DNA of 64,000 bases from Trichopria drosophilae. Its lineage: Eukaryota > Arthropoda > Insecta > Hymenoptera > Diapriidae. Positions 37,822 to 49,936 of this stretch are shown piece after piece. The notes below the pieces were generated by a model that did no database searches, had not been told where the DNA came from, and was given only the letters and a program-made list of their open reading frames with translations. Position 1 is the first letter of the stretch; every line of letters begins with the position of its first letter. Position numbers and translations under genes: made by a program. Where the stretch lies: NCBI GenBank assembly GCA_030407085.1, contig CM059583.1, positions 207,140,001-207,204,000 of the forward strand, in the 5' to 3' direction.

Positions 37822-40800
37822 CTGTTTCATTTTAAAATTGCTCATAAACATGTTAAAATATTACCATCTTCGACATTACTAACGTAAAGTTAATAAACGT
37901 AGAAAATGCTTTTAAAAGTTCAGGCATTAAACGATAATACGACATGTACAAACCTTCATTCCACATTCCATTGGCGACAAATCAACAAAAGGCACTTCTC
38001 TTGTGGCCAGTTCCCATAACAGAACTGCGAAGCTCCACATATCGCTGGCTTCTAAATTAATATCGCTGGGTTTCTTGCTAAGTGCTTCTGGAGACATCCA
38101 AGCTGGTTCATATATTCGCCCAACTTCTTGAAAAGAAAATTTCGAATCTGCCATATTGACACGTGCAGTCAAATCTTCATCGATCTTGAAACAAAAACAA
38201 AAATGTTGCTACGAATTCTTGTCAGAAAATATATATTCCACTTACCATGACATGTTTGCTGTTGAGATAAAATCTGCAACGATTTTGTCTTTCTAATCCA
38301 TGGAGGAAAGCCATGGCCCTTGCAACATCGAGTGCTAATCGAAGAGCACGAGCTGTGTCTACGACGACTCCAGTTCCTCCGTGAAGAAGGCGATGAAGAC
38401 TTCCTCTGGCCATGTACTGCGATACAATTGCCAATTGCGGGGGTTGACTAACACAACCAAGCACTGGTAGCACATTTGGATGAGAAAAGATTCTTAATTT
38501 CGGAAATTCTTCGTTGAAATCCCTTGTTATACGTGCAGAACATTCTCGTAGATGTAACATTTTCACTACAATGTCATTATTTTGCCAACGACCTCGCCAT
38601 GTGTCGCCACTTGGTGTAGATGCAAGTTGCGTGTGCAATGACAAATCGGCCATGTTGATGCCCTTGTGCCTCGACAGAGTGGCATCGCCTGAAATAATTG
38701 GGAGGTTAATTATATTGTTTATTAAAATGTTTGTTTTCCATTTCTTGTAAAACTTACGACTTCGAGTTTTTAAGCCCAGCCAACTTTGATCTTTAAACTG
38801 AATTTTTTTAAGATCTTGCCCCACTTCTACAGCTAAATCTGCAACAAAAAATTGCGTTGTTTCTACATTCTTTAAAGAGTGGGTATCATCCAAACCTTAT
38901 TAATAAAATTGTTCAAAACTTTTCTTGGGCAACCTTTATCCACTTATTAAAGACTTAATTACCTAGCATTATTAAACATTCCAGTCTGATTATTTCACCA
39001 CGAAGGAATATCCTATTTTAATAATTTCCTAGAAATATGTAACCGAAGCTTTTAACTATTTCTGCTTCAGGATCTTACCAAACAAAATTTAGTATATTTT
39101 ATTTATAGCAAAAGGAAAATGTAAGGCAAACAAAAATATGTTTGACATATTAAATTTGTTAGTATGTTTGATACAGTTACGTATATTGTATTCTATTATT
39201 TGTTGTTATATTCTTAGTACTGCAGCTAAATTTATTAATGACATAAATAAACTATATAAAACATATTAAATTTAATGAATCAACACTGGAAAATATATTT
39301 GCTGTATACAAATAATATTATTCATATGTTGGCATTATACTCATATGTATAAACGTCATAATAATTTTATATTGTTTGGATATGATATTTTTGATGCCCT
39401 TCTGGAGTTTGGCTTTGGCCATGGAATAACTTATGATGGAATCAAAATTCAACTTCTACAACAAGAATCACAGGCGCCTCTCACAGGTTCTGTACAGATT
39501 GCGCCTGGTGGCGACAAACCGAACTAACCTTAACTTATGCTGCTGATTCATATTCAAATTTCTGTTACAAGTTTCTTAATTTTCTAATACTATTGCACAA
39601 TTATAATATTAAAAGTAAAATTCTGTTACCCCGTAAATTAAAAATTATCAGGATTTTCCGAAAATTGTGAATACTCTTTACTCACCATGCAAACGTTTCG
39701 CCAAGTTGCCCCTTGCCTTGTCTAAAGGTGTATCGCTATCTTTGTTGGCAATTGATACCAAAGCACCGGCGGCAAGCAATTCTTCAGCAACTGCTTGATC
39801 ACCCCAAAAACATGCATAGTGGAGAGCAGTATTGCCATGCTCGTTTGTTACATTTACATCTGCCCGGTTTTTGAGGAGCTGAAGATTAATAATAATCATC
39901 AAATTGTAACACGATTAACAATTATATTGATTCGCATTCTTTACATAAATGAAAATGTACAGATGTAAAAATAAAATGCAAATCACAGGAAATAAATTGC
40001 TGCCGCACTTTCTAGAATTCTTAAAGTGAAAACTCTTAAGCCTCACTGTATAAAATGCTAATTTGACCACTATTAGTGAAAATGGTCAAATCGACACTTT
40101 TATAAAGTGAAATTTCACTGTTACACAGTGAGATCATCCTAATCCCGTATCGACAACGTAAATAAAACGGCGTCAAATTTATAATGAGTGACGAGGTTCA
40201 ATCGTTCTAATCTTCAAGGGTTTAAATCAGAAGAGCTAATGCACGCTTTCGCCCCTCTATTTACAGTCGTAAGTACCGAATAGCAAAGGTCAACAAATTC
40301 CTTTTTTCCAAATTTTCTGTCCTATCAAAATAAAAGGGAAAGTAATAAATAGTGTATTTAAATTCATTCTGCGAAAGAAAACGTATGAGAACCTGGTTTT
40401 TTAAATTCCTTCAAGATTGCTGGTTTTGTAACAATGGCTTATATTTTCGAAAAAGTGCAGTTTCAAATTTTCATGAAGCCTACGTTTTCTTACTAATTTG
40501 CTGGGCACAATTCGAATGTCACAGTGAAAATATCATGCTTTACATATCGTGTTTGAATAATTTTCAAAAAAATGTCGACATATTCGGAAATAAATTCGAA
40601 AAACCATAGCTCAATTTGGTTTTCATTTGCGCCAATTTTCGCTACAATATTCGAAACACATCACAAGGAGTGAGAAAAATTCCTACAAATTTTTGGCACC
40701 AGCCTTTCGGAAGTATGTCCTAAAACTGCTGCCATTTCAAGTTCACGTACACAATAAATCTGTTTATACTTATTTAAGTTAGATGAATTGCAAAGGCGCT

Positions 40801-43800
40801 ACTAATGACAACTTTACAAAATATTTGAGCTCTGAACTGACTTCTTGCAATAAAAAAGAGTTCGAACATATCACCCTCTATTAAGGGTGGTTTTTATATT
40901 TTTTGTGATTTATTTGATAACCAGATTACTATACAATAAAAAATTACTGACTGGGAAACGAATATCCATCATTTTGACTATTAAAAATAACAATTAATAA
41001 CTGGCGAATATATGTGCCAGTCCGGCAGCCTAAAGGTTAAAAATATGTCGTAGCAGTCCTTAAATCTGAAAACTTTGGGAAAAATGTACATCAAATAACT
41101 TAGAATTTTCTAGCTTGATAGTTGTTTATGCTAAGCTTGAGAATAAACTTCTCTTTTCTTTCATAATATCAAATATTTTAAAAGAGAAAAATGAATTTTA
41201 TTCCTGACTTAAAAGAAAAATGTATTATTTCGCATTTTTGTGAAAATCCGTAAAATTTAATTCTGTAATTGAGTGTTTAGGGTAATTTTATATAATTTCC
41301 ATTCGTGACATTATTGTCCGTGATCTTTCTATTCAGTAAATTTTTGTTCGGAACATTTCAACTTTTGACTTTTGAAAATTGGGAACATTTGATTTCTGGA
41401 TCTTCGTTCGGGTAATTTATATTCTGATATGCTGAACTTCCCCTTTGAGTAAAAATACTTCAATGTCACGATCTGTAAGAACGTCTGATTCCCCCTCTCA
41501 GAATAATATCTATTCCGTTGAATCGTTCCGTACGGAGATGTTTATTTGTATAACGGGGTTTTTATAAATATAAATAAAAAACATGACTGTTAGTCCATAA
41601 ATACTGGCCCCCTTCATAAATGTATTTCTTCTGTTTAAAATATAAAAAACACTACAAAATTGGGAAAAAGATATTTTTTTCAAGAATATTGTGTTTGTCA
41701 AAAATAGGATTCTTGGTATTACGATTCTTTTACTACAATAAAATAACATTATAAAGCTTAATTAAGTTATTGGACTGTTGATGTCAACCATTAATTAAGC
41801 TTTATCATTTTAATTTCAAGCGGTTAAGAAAGTAAAATACTTGATTAATATTGCGTTTGTGTCCTAAATTATTGATAGAATTAATAAATAAGGTTGAGTA
41901 GTTCATTCATAGATTTTTTTCTTTTATCTTTTTACTTAATTTGACGTTTGAAGTAGGTTGTCATATTTTCACTGAATCGACAGTTCTAGATTCTTTATCA
42001 GATAATAATTTGTAATTAAATTTCAATAGCTATTTGTGAAAATTCAAACCAAGAATTTTCATTCGTATTTTATGCGATTCTAAATTTGGTTATTTAAGTA
42101 TGCCATGCACTGAGCTGCTTTTAAATGCTCCTAAAAATATTTTCCCGTGGTATTATTAATTTGATCAAAAATTATTTTTGCTCTATATACTGGCCGGACT
42201 ATAAACTGTGCTATCATAAATTACCCTTGATTAAGTAGGATCAAAATACCAGCTTATAACCGATAAATATAAATAATACAAAATTTGGAAATCTCTCTTT
42301 TCGATAGTTAATTAGTAATTTTAAGGCAATCGTCAGAACTAATCAATATTAATATTATCATTGTAATACTCATTGAAAGAACGTTAGATATTAAATCAAC
42401 AATATTTTGAACTCGTTCGGATGTTAAGGGTATGAGAAAAATTTGACGAAATTATTGAATATATTCTCAATATTCTCGAAACCGATATTAAGTTGTAAGA
42501 TAAAATACGGTAAGAAATATTAGAGAAGATGATTTCACTATCATGCTTATAACTTCTGAAGAGGGACCCATGGAGGTCGGTAATGTCGGTTTTTTTTTCA
42601 CCTCATTGTTTTGTAGGCTCAGTGGCTCAGAGCGTTAAATCTTCAGATTTCCCGTGAGCAGATGAGAGTTCGAATCTCTGTCGGGGTAAAGATTTTTAAT
42701 TATTCAATTTACTTTAATTATTAGTGTCGTAAATAATAAATAAAGTACAAAATACATTACGAAACATGAAAAAGAACATTGTTTTCTTCTTTTTATTCAA
42801 AGGAGCTTGAAATATGATCCGAACTTTAAATTTTTCGATTACCTGCATCGACAAAACACTACGGTTGAAATGGTCGTTTTGGTCATATTATATTGATAAC
42901 TATTCCGTTCCATATCTATGGTTGCTAGGGCCATATCTGTTGAAAGAGTTTTCAATGTAAAGTTCTCTTTTCAATCGCATTGGTCGATCTATTAATATTT
43001 TAATTCACAATGCTTCTTTGGTAGTTGCGTCCAAACCAGTTTTTCCGTGTAATATATTTCTAAACTGTTTATGACTCTTTTTTATACATTTTACGCATGC
43101 AGATTCCAATGAAAATATTAAATATAGAAAAAATTAGCATACCAGTAGGACAATGTCTCGATGTCCATGGGCAGAGGCAAGATGTAAAGGTGTATCATCA
43201 CCTCTATTTGTGGCATTTATTCTTGCACCTCTGCTTACCAGCAGCTCTGCTAATTTCGTGTGTCCTTCCTTACTACACCAATGTAGAGGACTGAAGCCGT
43301 GGTCATCCCTGTACAACATTTATATAAATTATATTTGTATGCTATTTATTTATGGTACTCAATATTAATAAATGGTGTTGTTGTGTAGGAGTATATGTAA
43401 TATAAAAAAATAAGTAAACAGGTCGGCTTTGTCCTACAATTTAATTTGATGAAGTTTTTCCTTGACGTTTCGAAGAAACTTGTATTCATTTTCAAGAGGT
43501 TATTACTTCGAAACGTCGAGGAAAAACTTCATCAAATTAAATTGTAGGATAAAGCCGATCTGTTTACTTATTTTTTTATACTACTCAATATTTTTATCGA
43601 AATCTAAGATGAAAGCGTTTGTCTGATTCGGAAAACAATTTTTGTTGACTGATGACTTATTTACAAATTCTTTATAATCAAATGTTTATATTTGCTTGAA
43701 AGACAATGTTTATGAAACAATATTACAACACAACCAAATAACATCCAACTTGGTGCACGGCTTAACATTTGACGAAGTTCTTCGCAATTACTTGAGTCGG

Positions 43801-46800
43801 AGAGAACTTGAATGACCTCCTGATTAAAATGGTAATAATGTGTACAGGGGTAATGTTGATAATAATGACGAATTTGCCAATTGAATGAAATATGAAAAAT
43901 GATTAAATAAATTGACGAAGTTCTATGGTTGATCAAATTCCCGTTTAGAATTGAATTGTCATTTAATGGAAGCTGATATAATTACAATTTTTGTAGGCAA
44001 GAGTCATGCGCCATGTTTGAAATAAGTGCTTACACTCTATTTCCTTAAAATTAATTTCGAGCCAAGTTTGCTAAAGCGATTCCGTAATTTACATTGTTTG
44101 TGTAGTGAAATATCACTTTTTAACGGAGAAGCAAAATGATCATCTTAAAATAGCGAATACTCCTAACTTAATAACCTATAAACAGATTCGCCCTAGTAGA
44201 GTCATCTTCATGATCAGAGGAAAGAAGATTCTGTAATGACAATCTGAGATTAAAATTATTGCAGTTTGATGGATGATTCTTCGCACAAGATTCTTCACGT
44301 CAACTCAATGCAGTCGTATAGAAGATCTTCAGCAGAAGCTTTTTTTTATAAATACTCTGCATAGTGGTATCTGAATACAGACTGAATGCAGATTCTTATG
44401 TCTGGTAAAATGGTACGTGATTCTTATACAGATGACTGGAAGAATCTATTAGCAGAATGTTAGTTTAGCTAGACTAGAATATTAAGGAAAATTCAGTCGA
44501 TTGCTATTTCATAAGTTACTTAGAAATTTGTTTGAAAGCTGAAATTTATAATACTGACATACATACGCGTATACACTAGGGTGTCCGTAAAAAAATTGTT
44601 TTTTGGCTTACCGTTGGAAAAGTTTCTAAATGATGTCTAAGTAAAGAAATTTCACTTTATTTGATATATAAATGAAGGTAAACGGTGCCAAAATCGCGAT
44701 AAAGGGACAAAAATCGCTATTTATTCCATGTTTTTGTTATTTTTCCAATCTAACTCAGTCCTCTCTATACATAGCGTAAAATTACCTCGAAATTAGCTTG
44801 AAAAAGCCTACAATTTACTCCAATAACATTTTGCGATTCGATAAAATTTAAACCTAAGAAATCGTCAAACTGAAAGAAATTTTGTCATCCCTCCTTGTGA
44901 CAACCTCTGAAATTTTGTCAGATTTCGGGTATCACTTACCGTTTTCGAAATATTTCAAATTTTTGAAAATTTACAAATTTTCAAAATCAGTTTGCATGTA
45001 AAGTATATTATAAAGTATATTTACACTAGAATACCTGGAATGAAGATTCGGTATACAATTCATTTAAATTAATGATTAATAAATAACTTGAATGCCTAAG
45101 TTTAAGATACAAATTTTCAGATTCTCTTTTTTAAAATAATCGACATAATTAATTTTTTTATTCGTTTTAAGAAACATTCTTTTGAGTATAATATTCCAAA
45201 ATGTGATATTGCAAAATTACATTTTAAACACTCCATGATTGCACAAAAATTGTGCAAATAATTTGTGAAAAAAAACGTGAATTATAAATTATTAATCGAT
45301 TTTTCAAAATTCCGGCTATTTTCTACGCTATATATGTATATGATCTCCTAGAATATTTTAAAGCAATTTGCCGATAATTTACCGTACTAAATGATTTTGT
45401 CTTATCTTTTATGTTCTGGTATTGTTTGTAAAAAAAATCGAATCTTCATGATTTTGTACTGAAAAGTCCATGGTGACGCAGTAAAGCAGACTGCATTCAA
45501 TAAGAGTTTCAATTGGTTATAACGAAGATTCTTATTATAGGTTTTGACATATACCGTCGTATTAAGGTAGAGTTCATAACGATGAAGATTCTTCCCACAG
45601 ACTGCGATTTATTTTATAAAAGAAACCAAAGTTTTCCTTCAGAAAACAAAGCAAAGAAGATTCTGCAGTTAGTTAACACTTTCGATTGCTTAGGAAGGAT
45701 CTGACGGCAGATCATCGCGCAAATTCGGACATACTCCATTTACAGTCTTCAGCAGATCTTCTCTCAGTCTGCTTGCAGAATTCGCTCATTTCTCTACTAG
45801 GGCGATTACACATGTGTTTTCGAAATAATTTTGATCGTCTTGATAAAGTTGACAATTGCAGTATTTAAATTCATAGATGAGTTTTTGATATTATGGCAGG
45901 GTTTAGTGGCTGAATTTACGTTGTTGCATACACCCAATGATCCAAGTGCTTTAGTTGACGTGGAATTTCTTTGTAATATAGTCAAATTTGAGGCCGGGGA
46001 ACAAAGTTCCGAAAATCAAAATCCAGAAAGGACAAAATTTCGATATTGCGTGAATCCAAGGTATTTTAATTTGCTTTCTTTTTGCCAAATTTTCAAAGAC
46101 AAAGCGAAGAAAATCACGCTGGAGCCATGTCATATCTAGATTTTGGCCTTTCGGTCGGTTGAATTTCGGAACTTTGTTCCCGGCGAAATTTGACTTTAAA
46201 CGGGTGACTCAATTCTCATTCGTTTATTGTGAAAATCACTATAATGTAGTCAATTTCACTTTAAAGGAATTTAGATTACAAACTTTTTCATCGGTTAACC
46301 AACAATATCATACAAGTAACTTCTTAATGTTATGAGATGAATTTCCGTGGGAATTTTTTAATTGAAAAGCGATCAACCGTTTCAAAATCTCTCATGAAGT
46401 GCCTGTGAAGGCATGAACGAAATCAAAACAGAAGTTCCTATTTATCTACGTCAACAGCTCTTCTATGCGAAACCTTTTCCAGAGACGCATTCATATCACA
46501 CTTCGAAATATGCCTTTATAGGATCCATGTCATGTATACATACACATGCCAATGTGCATACCAGCTAGCGAAATAATTATGTTAGTGACGGTTCATCATA
46601 TATTGAAAACTGTGTAAATTAATATGCAATTATCTTCTTCATCTACATTTCTATAAATAACTATGAAAGAAGTTAGGAGAACGATACCGGGAGGAAGATA
46701 TGAATATACGAGATTATCATTTCATAATTAAGTATGCAATTCCTACTAGATAACGAAAAAAATCTCCAAATGATCCGCCGACACCATATGCTTTAATTTT

Positions 46801-49800
46801 CCTCCTGGACACCTCGTTTCATATAGTAATCTATTAAAAAGTTACAGCCACTATATTGAAGACAATATTGGACGAAGATAAATTTGAAGAAAAATAGTAA
46901 AACTTCGTACGCAGTGTCGACTTTTCCCCCTGTCGATTTCAGGCGATTTCAGGTCATCACATAAGTAAACTTTGACTTTTTTCATAATAAATAAATAGTA
47001 GTGATTTCACGAATAAACATTACTCTAATCGCACAGAGATAAATTTAAAATTTGTCATTGATTTAAATTTAATCATTCAGAGAAATTTTAGACCAAAATT
47101 CAAATTTAAACATTTTGTTCGAGACTAATAATACACTTATACACTGACAATGAAAAACATTGTACAGGAAAAAATTAGTAGTGCAAAAATACCATCTGAT
47201 TGGTTCATTTACAGCCTTAAATCTTCATATTTAGTAATATTTACTACGAAGTGAACAAAAAAACTTTAATTATTCATTTGAATTTAGCGCCTGGCCTAGT
47301 ATAGCCCCACATGTCGTCTAAATTATAAATCGAGAACAATCCAGAAAACAGTTTCATATAAAATTCCATCCTTTCTATATCTTTACGAATTAAAATTTTC
47401 TCTGGCATATTTGCAATTCTTCTAATGAATCCAGACGAGTTTCTGGCTTTAGAAGCAAACGTTAGAGAAAATTAAAAAACTAGTAGTGCAAAAATACCAT
47501 CTGATTGGTTCATCTACAGCCTTAAATCTTCATATTATATATGAAATTATCTTAAAAAGATATGAAATGTTATTATTCTCTAATACGAATTTGAAGACAG
47601 ACGTCAAGAATAATAATATTTAAAAAATTGAATAATAATTTTTACTATTCGAGATACAATTTTATTGTTCCATTTACTATGGAAATAGTGAATTTAACTA
47701 CTATTTGTATTAAACCATTGAGTCCGGGAGATTTTTTAATTGATTGTGGAACTTCATTCTCAACAGGAAATACGATCAATATTGACTTGGAAGTGACCAA
47801 CCTTACTATTTTCGAGTATGCACTTTCTATTGGCGGGATTAAAATTGCATTTAAATGGATTTAATAATCGATATGGTGCATTTTAAATAAAAAATGAACA
47901 AAATTGAAAAAAGAAACAATGTTCATAGATTTTGTGAACTTTTGGTTGCGAATAGGCATCAATCGCGCACTTTATTGCTGTGAAGAAAAAGAATTCACAA
48001 AAATCGAAACACGAAATTTTTGTCATTTATTATTTAAAATGCGCCATATGAATATTTAAGCAATTTAAATGCAATTTTGGCCACGCCAATCGATACAGCA
48101 TACTCGAAAATGATAGGGTTGGTTACTTTGAAGTCAATAATAATCTTATTTTTTGTTGAGAATGAAATTTGAAAATCAAGCAAAAAATCTCCCGGAATTA
48201 ATGAGTTAGAGTGTTTTACTGTTATAAAATGGTTCCATTAACGATTTCCTCTGTGAAGAGAGAAATTTATTTGTTTTGTATGCTTTATACTTTTCAGCAT
48301 CATCTTTAATTATGCTATATTTATTTGAATATCCAAGTTATTTAGATGAAATCAACAAAATTATAAAAGTTTGATTGTTGGTTTGTAAACTTTATACTCC
48401 AGAAGCCAAAAAAATACTATAGCTGTGCTATTAGGCGAACAAGTAACATCGATATAATATTATACGGTCTAAACTCCCTTATTGTCTGCTGGTCGGGACC
48501 AAAGGGGAACTGTAAACTCCCTTATCGTTAGTCCCCACTCCCACCCACTTTCTACGCAACCGGCTTACCGACGTAGAAATTATGCGCGCGCAATACTGCT
48601 TCCTTTGAAGAAATGCTCCCGAGCGAGGTGAAGGAGTGGGAGAAGCAAAACGACAATAACGGAGTTCTCTTAACAGAAAATAAAGGATTGTTGACAATTA
48701 CGGGGGTTCGAAATCTACTGTCATCTCTCTCCACAGGACAATCTGTATGAATGACTAAAGATCCCCACTTGATTGTTATTTCTCACCTTTAAACATAAAT
48801 TTGCCTGCTTTTGAAAACAAAATACATTCTTTGTAGAAATATAATTATATTGAACATTGTTCTAAAATGTTTTTTTGAAGCAATAAATCATTTATTTTTG
48901 GTTGTAAACAATATCGACATTACTGTTAGTCATTATTATTACCCATTCCAACGTTTGAGTCCAGACACTTATGGGTGATTTTCAAGAAACTGTGATATTT
49001 TTAATGATAATTCGGCGCATTCCCAGATTAAGTAAAAAATGTATTTTTCCATTTTTTTACTACATATAGTATGTGTAATGTGTACTTAAAGTAAAACAAC
49101 TACAAGTGAATTATTTATAGAGTATAGAGTATATTGGAAATAAACATTTTTTTATTATCAGAAAAGTTAAAAAAGAATAATTAAAAAAATGAAGACAAAA
49201 ACGCCAAAAACTTCTCAATCCGTCTTACATTAGAAATAAGTATGTTGAATATTCATAATTCTGAATAAATTGAAAAGGGTTGCAATATGAAATTATTGGA
49301 ACATTTGAATATACAAAAATTTATTTAATTATTTGTTGATTCATTGCAAGATTTTTATTTATTTTTTGTTTAAATTGTGTATTAGTTTATTTACTAACTC
49401 TTATTTACTTACTCCTTATGATCTTATATCCTGAATGGACTTATCTTCACTACAGATTTCAAGGGTTGTATTTTGTTTAATGGCAAGTTTTAAAAAACGT
49501 TTCTGAAGTAGTTATTGCATGTTTTTTAGTCCATTAGAACAAATTCCTACTGTTTATATATAAAAAACTTATTTGACATCATGTAAAGAATAATTGCATT
49601 ACTCCAAAATGACAGTTTAAAAACATTATATTCGTTAAACCTTAATATTGTGTTTTAGGATTATTCCAAGTTTTTTCTTTGCTTTTACACTTTTTAAACA
49701 AAATGTTTATTAAAATGTGGATGGCATTTGCTTCGCCCTAGTGTCGTTCCGTTGCGGGACGCTAATTCGAGATACACCGACATCAAAACGTGGCGAGATG

Positions 49801-49936
49801 CTGATGTTAAGTTGTTTGCATCCAAAAAAGGAAATTTCATTACGTACCCTTGATTCATGTCATTTGCAGTGTCGTCCAACCATACCCGAACCTGCATCGC
49901 GTTTCCTTCGCGACACCATTGGAAAATGTCTTCCAT
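37675..49936 (-). CDS. Ilk: Integrin-linked kinase (ILK), complete spliced coding region, 7 coding exons
   Basis: Coding exons, in transcript order: 49936-49848, 43308-43143, 39878-39686, 38838-38758, 38688-38246, 38184-37954 and 37821-37675. They sum to 1350 nt, giving 449 residues plus TGA, very close to fly ILK (448). All introns I placed have GT donors and AG acceptors, and reading phase is kept at each junction. The product starts [12 protein letters not shown], then ankyrin repeats (about residues 31-150), a linker, and a kinase-like domain (about 190-449). It is seen as a pseudokinase: the ATP-site lysine is present (Lys219 in NNDIVVK), but the HRD loop is replaced by LNSKHVM and the DFG position reads MAD (337). 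ILK is known to act as a scaffold at integrin adhesions and muscle attachment sites, with PINCH binding the ankyrin repeats and parvin the kinase-like domain. I chose the MED start because the family begins there, although the frame is open upstream to an ATG at 50041. Confidence 0.96.
37954..38184 (-). CDS. Ilk: ILK coding exon 6 (degenerate activation segment)
   Basis: The acceptor TTTCAAG precedes [23 protein letters not shown] replaces [12 protein letters not shown] (the APE-like region) and [12 protein letters not shown] (helix F) follow, ending PMECGMK before a GTTTGT donor. The exon is 77 codons, in phase 0 at both ends. The intron separating it from exon 5 is only 61 bp. Confidence 0.95.
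38246..38688 (-). CDS. Ilk: ILK coding exon 5 (kinase-like N-lobe and part of C-lobe)
   Basis: The longest exon (443 nt, residues 177-324). It carries [11 protein letters not shown] (degenerate glycine loop), NNDIVVK (Lys219), [20 protein letters not shown] (helix C region) and [13 protein letters not shown], then LNSKHVM where an active kinase has the HRD loop. It ends ATG before GTAAGT, in phase 0. Confidence 0.95.
38758..38838 (-). CDS. Ilk: ILK coding exon 4 (linker before the kinase-like domain)
   Basis: This 81-nt exon encodes [18 protein letters not shown] then SWLGLKTRS. The acceptor is TTTGTTGCAG and the donor GTAAGT. It ends AGT C, and exon 5 supplies GC to make Arg177 (TRS-R-DATLS). 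The segment is the conserved basic linker of ILK that follows the ankyrin repeats. Read-through past the donor would give KFYKKW in place of the family sequence, which supports the splice. Confidence 0.92.
39686..39878 (-). CDS. Ilk: ILK coding exon 3 (ankyrin repeats 3-4)
   Basis: The acceptor ATCTTCAG is followed by CTC CTC AAA ([15 protein letters not shown]). The repeat cores [11 protein letters not shown] and DTPLDKARG are seen. The exon ends CATG before GTGAGT, splitting an Asp codon that exon 4 completes (RLH-D-LAVE). Confidence 0.95.
39879..42600. other. ILK intron DNA without other genes
   Basis: Part of the 3.3 kb intron between exons 2 and 3. A small hairpin at 40042-40131 has CTCACTGTA and TACACAGTGAG ends. 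A palindrome at about 41752-41806 pairs ATAAAGCTTAATTAA with its complement. Confidence 0.45.
42608..42688 (+). ncRNA. tRNA-derived sequence (pseudo-tRNA or SINE head) in ILK intron
   Basis: It has a good D arm (GCTC-AGTGGCTCA-GAGC, 42617-42633), an anticodon-like hairpin (AAATC/GATTT around TTCA), a variable region and a T loop TTCGAAT (42669-42675) with stem GAGAG/CTCTG. These give A-box and B-box matches for RNA polymerase III. The acceptor 3' strand is TCGGGGT, but the 5' strand is GTTTTGT, pairing almost only by G-U. The anticodon loop is also too short for a normal tRNA. Best read as a decayed tRNA or a SINE head. Confidence 0.5.
43143..43308 (-). CDS. Ilk: ILK coding exon 2 (ankyrin repeats 1-2)
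   Basis: The acceptor TTGTACAG precedes G-GAT-GAC, which completes Gly30 and continues [16 protein letters not shown]. The ankyrin signatures GFSPLHW and [12 protein letters not shown] are both visible. The exon ends at CTACTG before a GTATGC donor, in frame (phase 0), at residue 85. Confidence 0.95.
43401..43580. repeat. Inverted pair of GAAACGTC tails in an ILK intron
   Basis: Two nearly identical arms (about 43401-43478 and 43503-43580) face each other. Each reads outward from TTCGAAACGTC through GGAAAAACTTCATCAAATTA and TTGTAGGA to TGTTTACTTATTTTTTTATA. GAAACG followed by a conserved tail resembles the Penelope-type tails at 27470 and 51986. The CTGAAGA half of the core is not intact here. 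It lies in the 6.5 kb ILK intron between exons 1 and 2. Confidence 0.65.
44189..45804. mobile_element. 1.6 kb inverted-repeat element in an ILK intron
   Basis: Perfect 13-bp ends CGCCCTAGTAGAG and CTCTACTAGGGCG, with ATT on both sides. Both end regions are full of GAAGATTCT/AGAATCTTC words (44224, 45528, 45585, 45655). The middle (from about 44578, CTAGGGTGTCCGTAAAAAAA) looks like a separate insertion. No transposase frame. Confidence 0.65.
45981..46194. mobile_element. Short foldback element (214 bp)
   Basis: GTCAAATTTGAGGCCGGGGA and GGCGAAATTTGAC ends, and GAACAAAGTTCCGAAA pairs with TTTCGGAACTTTGTTC. The open frame 45831-46139 runs through it and is not a gene. Confidence 0.65.
47177..47530. 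repeat. Direct repeat pair
   Basis: TAGTAGTGCAAAAATACCAT through TCATCTACAGCCTTAAATCT occurs at about 47177-47240 and 47482-47535, nearly identical, with unrelated sequence between. Confidence 0.65.
47717..48205. mobile_element. Foldback element in an ILK intron
   Basis: The left arm (to about 47900) and right arm (from about 48020) mirror each other: GTCCGGGAGATTTTTTAATT against AAAAAATCTCCCGGAATTAA, and TTTCGAGTATGC against GCATACTCGAAAA. The open frame 47628-47864 is an arm, not a gene. Confidence 0.7.
48471..48666. mobile_element. Short GC-richer inverted-repeat element
   Basis: Ends AACTCCCTTATTGTC and GACAATAACGGAGTT. A second AAACTCCCTTATCGTTAG lies inside at about 48513. The interior is GC-richer than its surroundings. 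The rest of the intron (48667-49847) has no recognisable feature. Confidence 0.6.
49848..49936 (-). CDS. Ilk: ILK coding exon 1 (start codon to residue 30)
   Basis: The ATG is at 49936-49934 and encodes the N-terminal cap that precedes the first ankyrin repeat ([12 protein letters not shown] to NDMNQ). The exon ends CAAGG before a GTACGT donor and splits the codon for Gly30. The transcript upstream (49937 to about 50300) is probably 5' UTR. No clear upstream splice acceptor was found. Confidence 0.93.

Noticed and set aside
39345..39527. Open frame in an ILK intron containing [12 protein letters not shown]
   Set aside because: No family recognised, no splice context, and it lies on the strand opposite ILK.
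42608..42688. A functional selenocysteine-type tRNA (TCA at the anticodon position)
   Set aside because: Acceptor stem is mostly G-U, the anticodon loop length is wrong, and the overall layout does not match animal tRNA-Sec.
45831..46139. 102-residue plus-strand open frame
   Set aside because: Half of it is a foldback element (45981-46194), so the frame is accidental.
47628..47864. 78-residue plus-strand open frame
   Set aside because: Coincides with the left arm of the 47717-48205 foldback.
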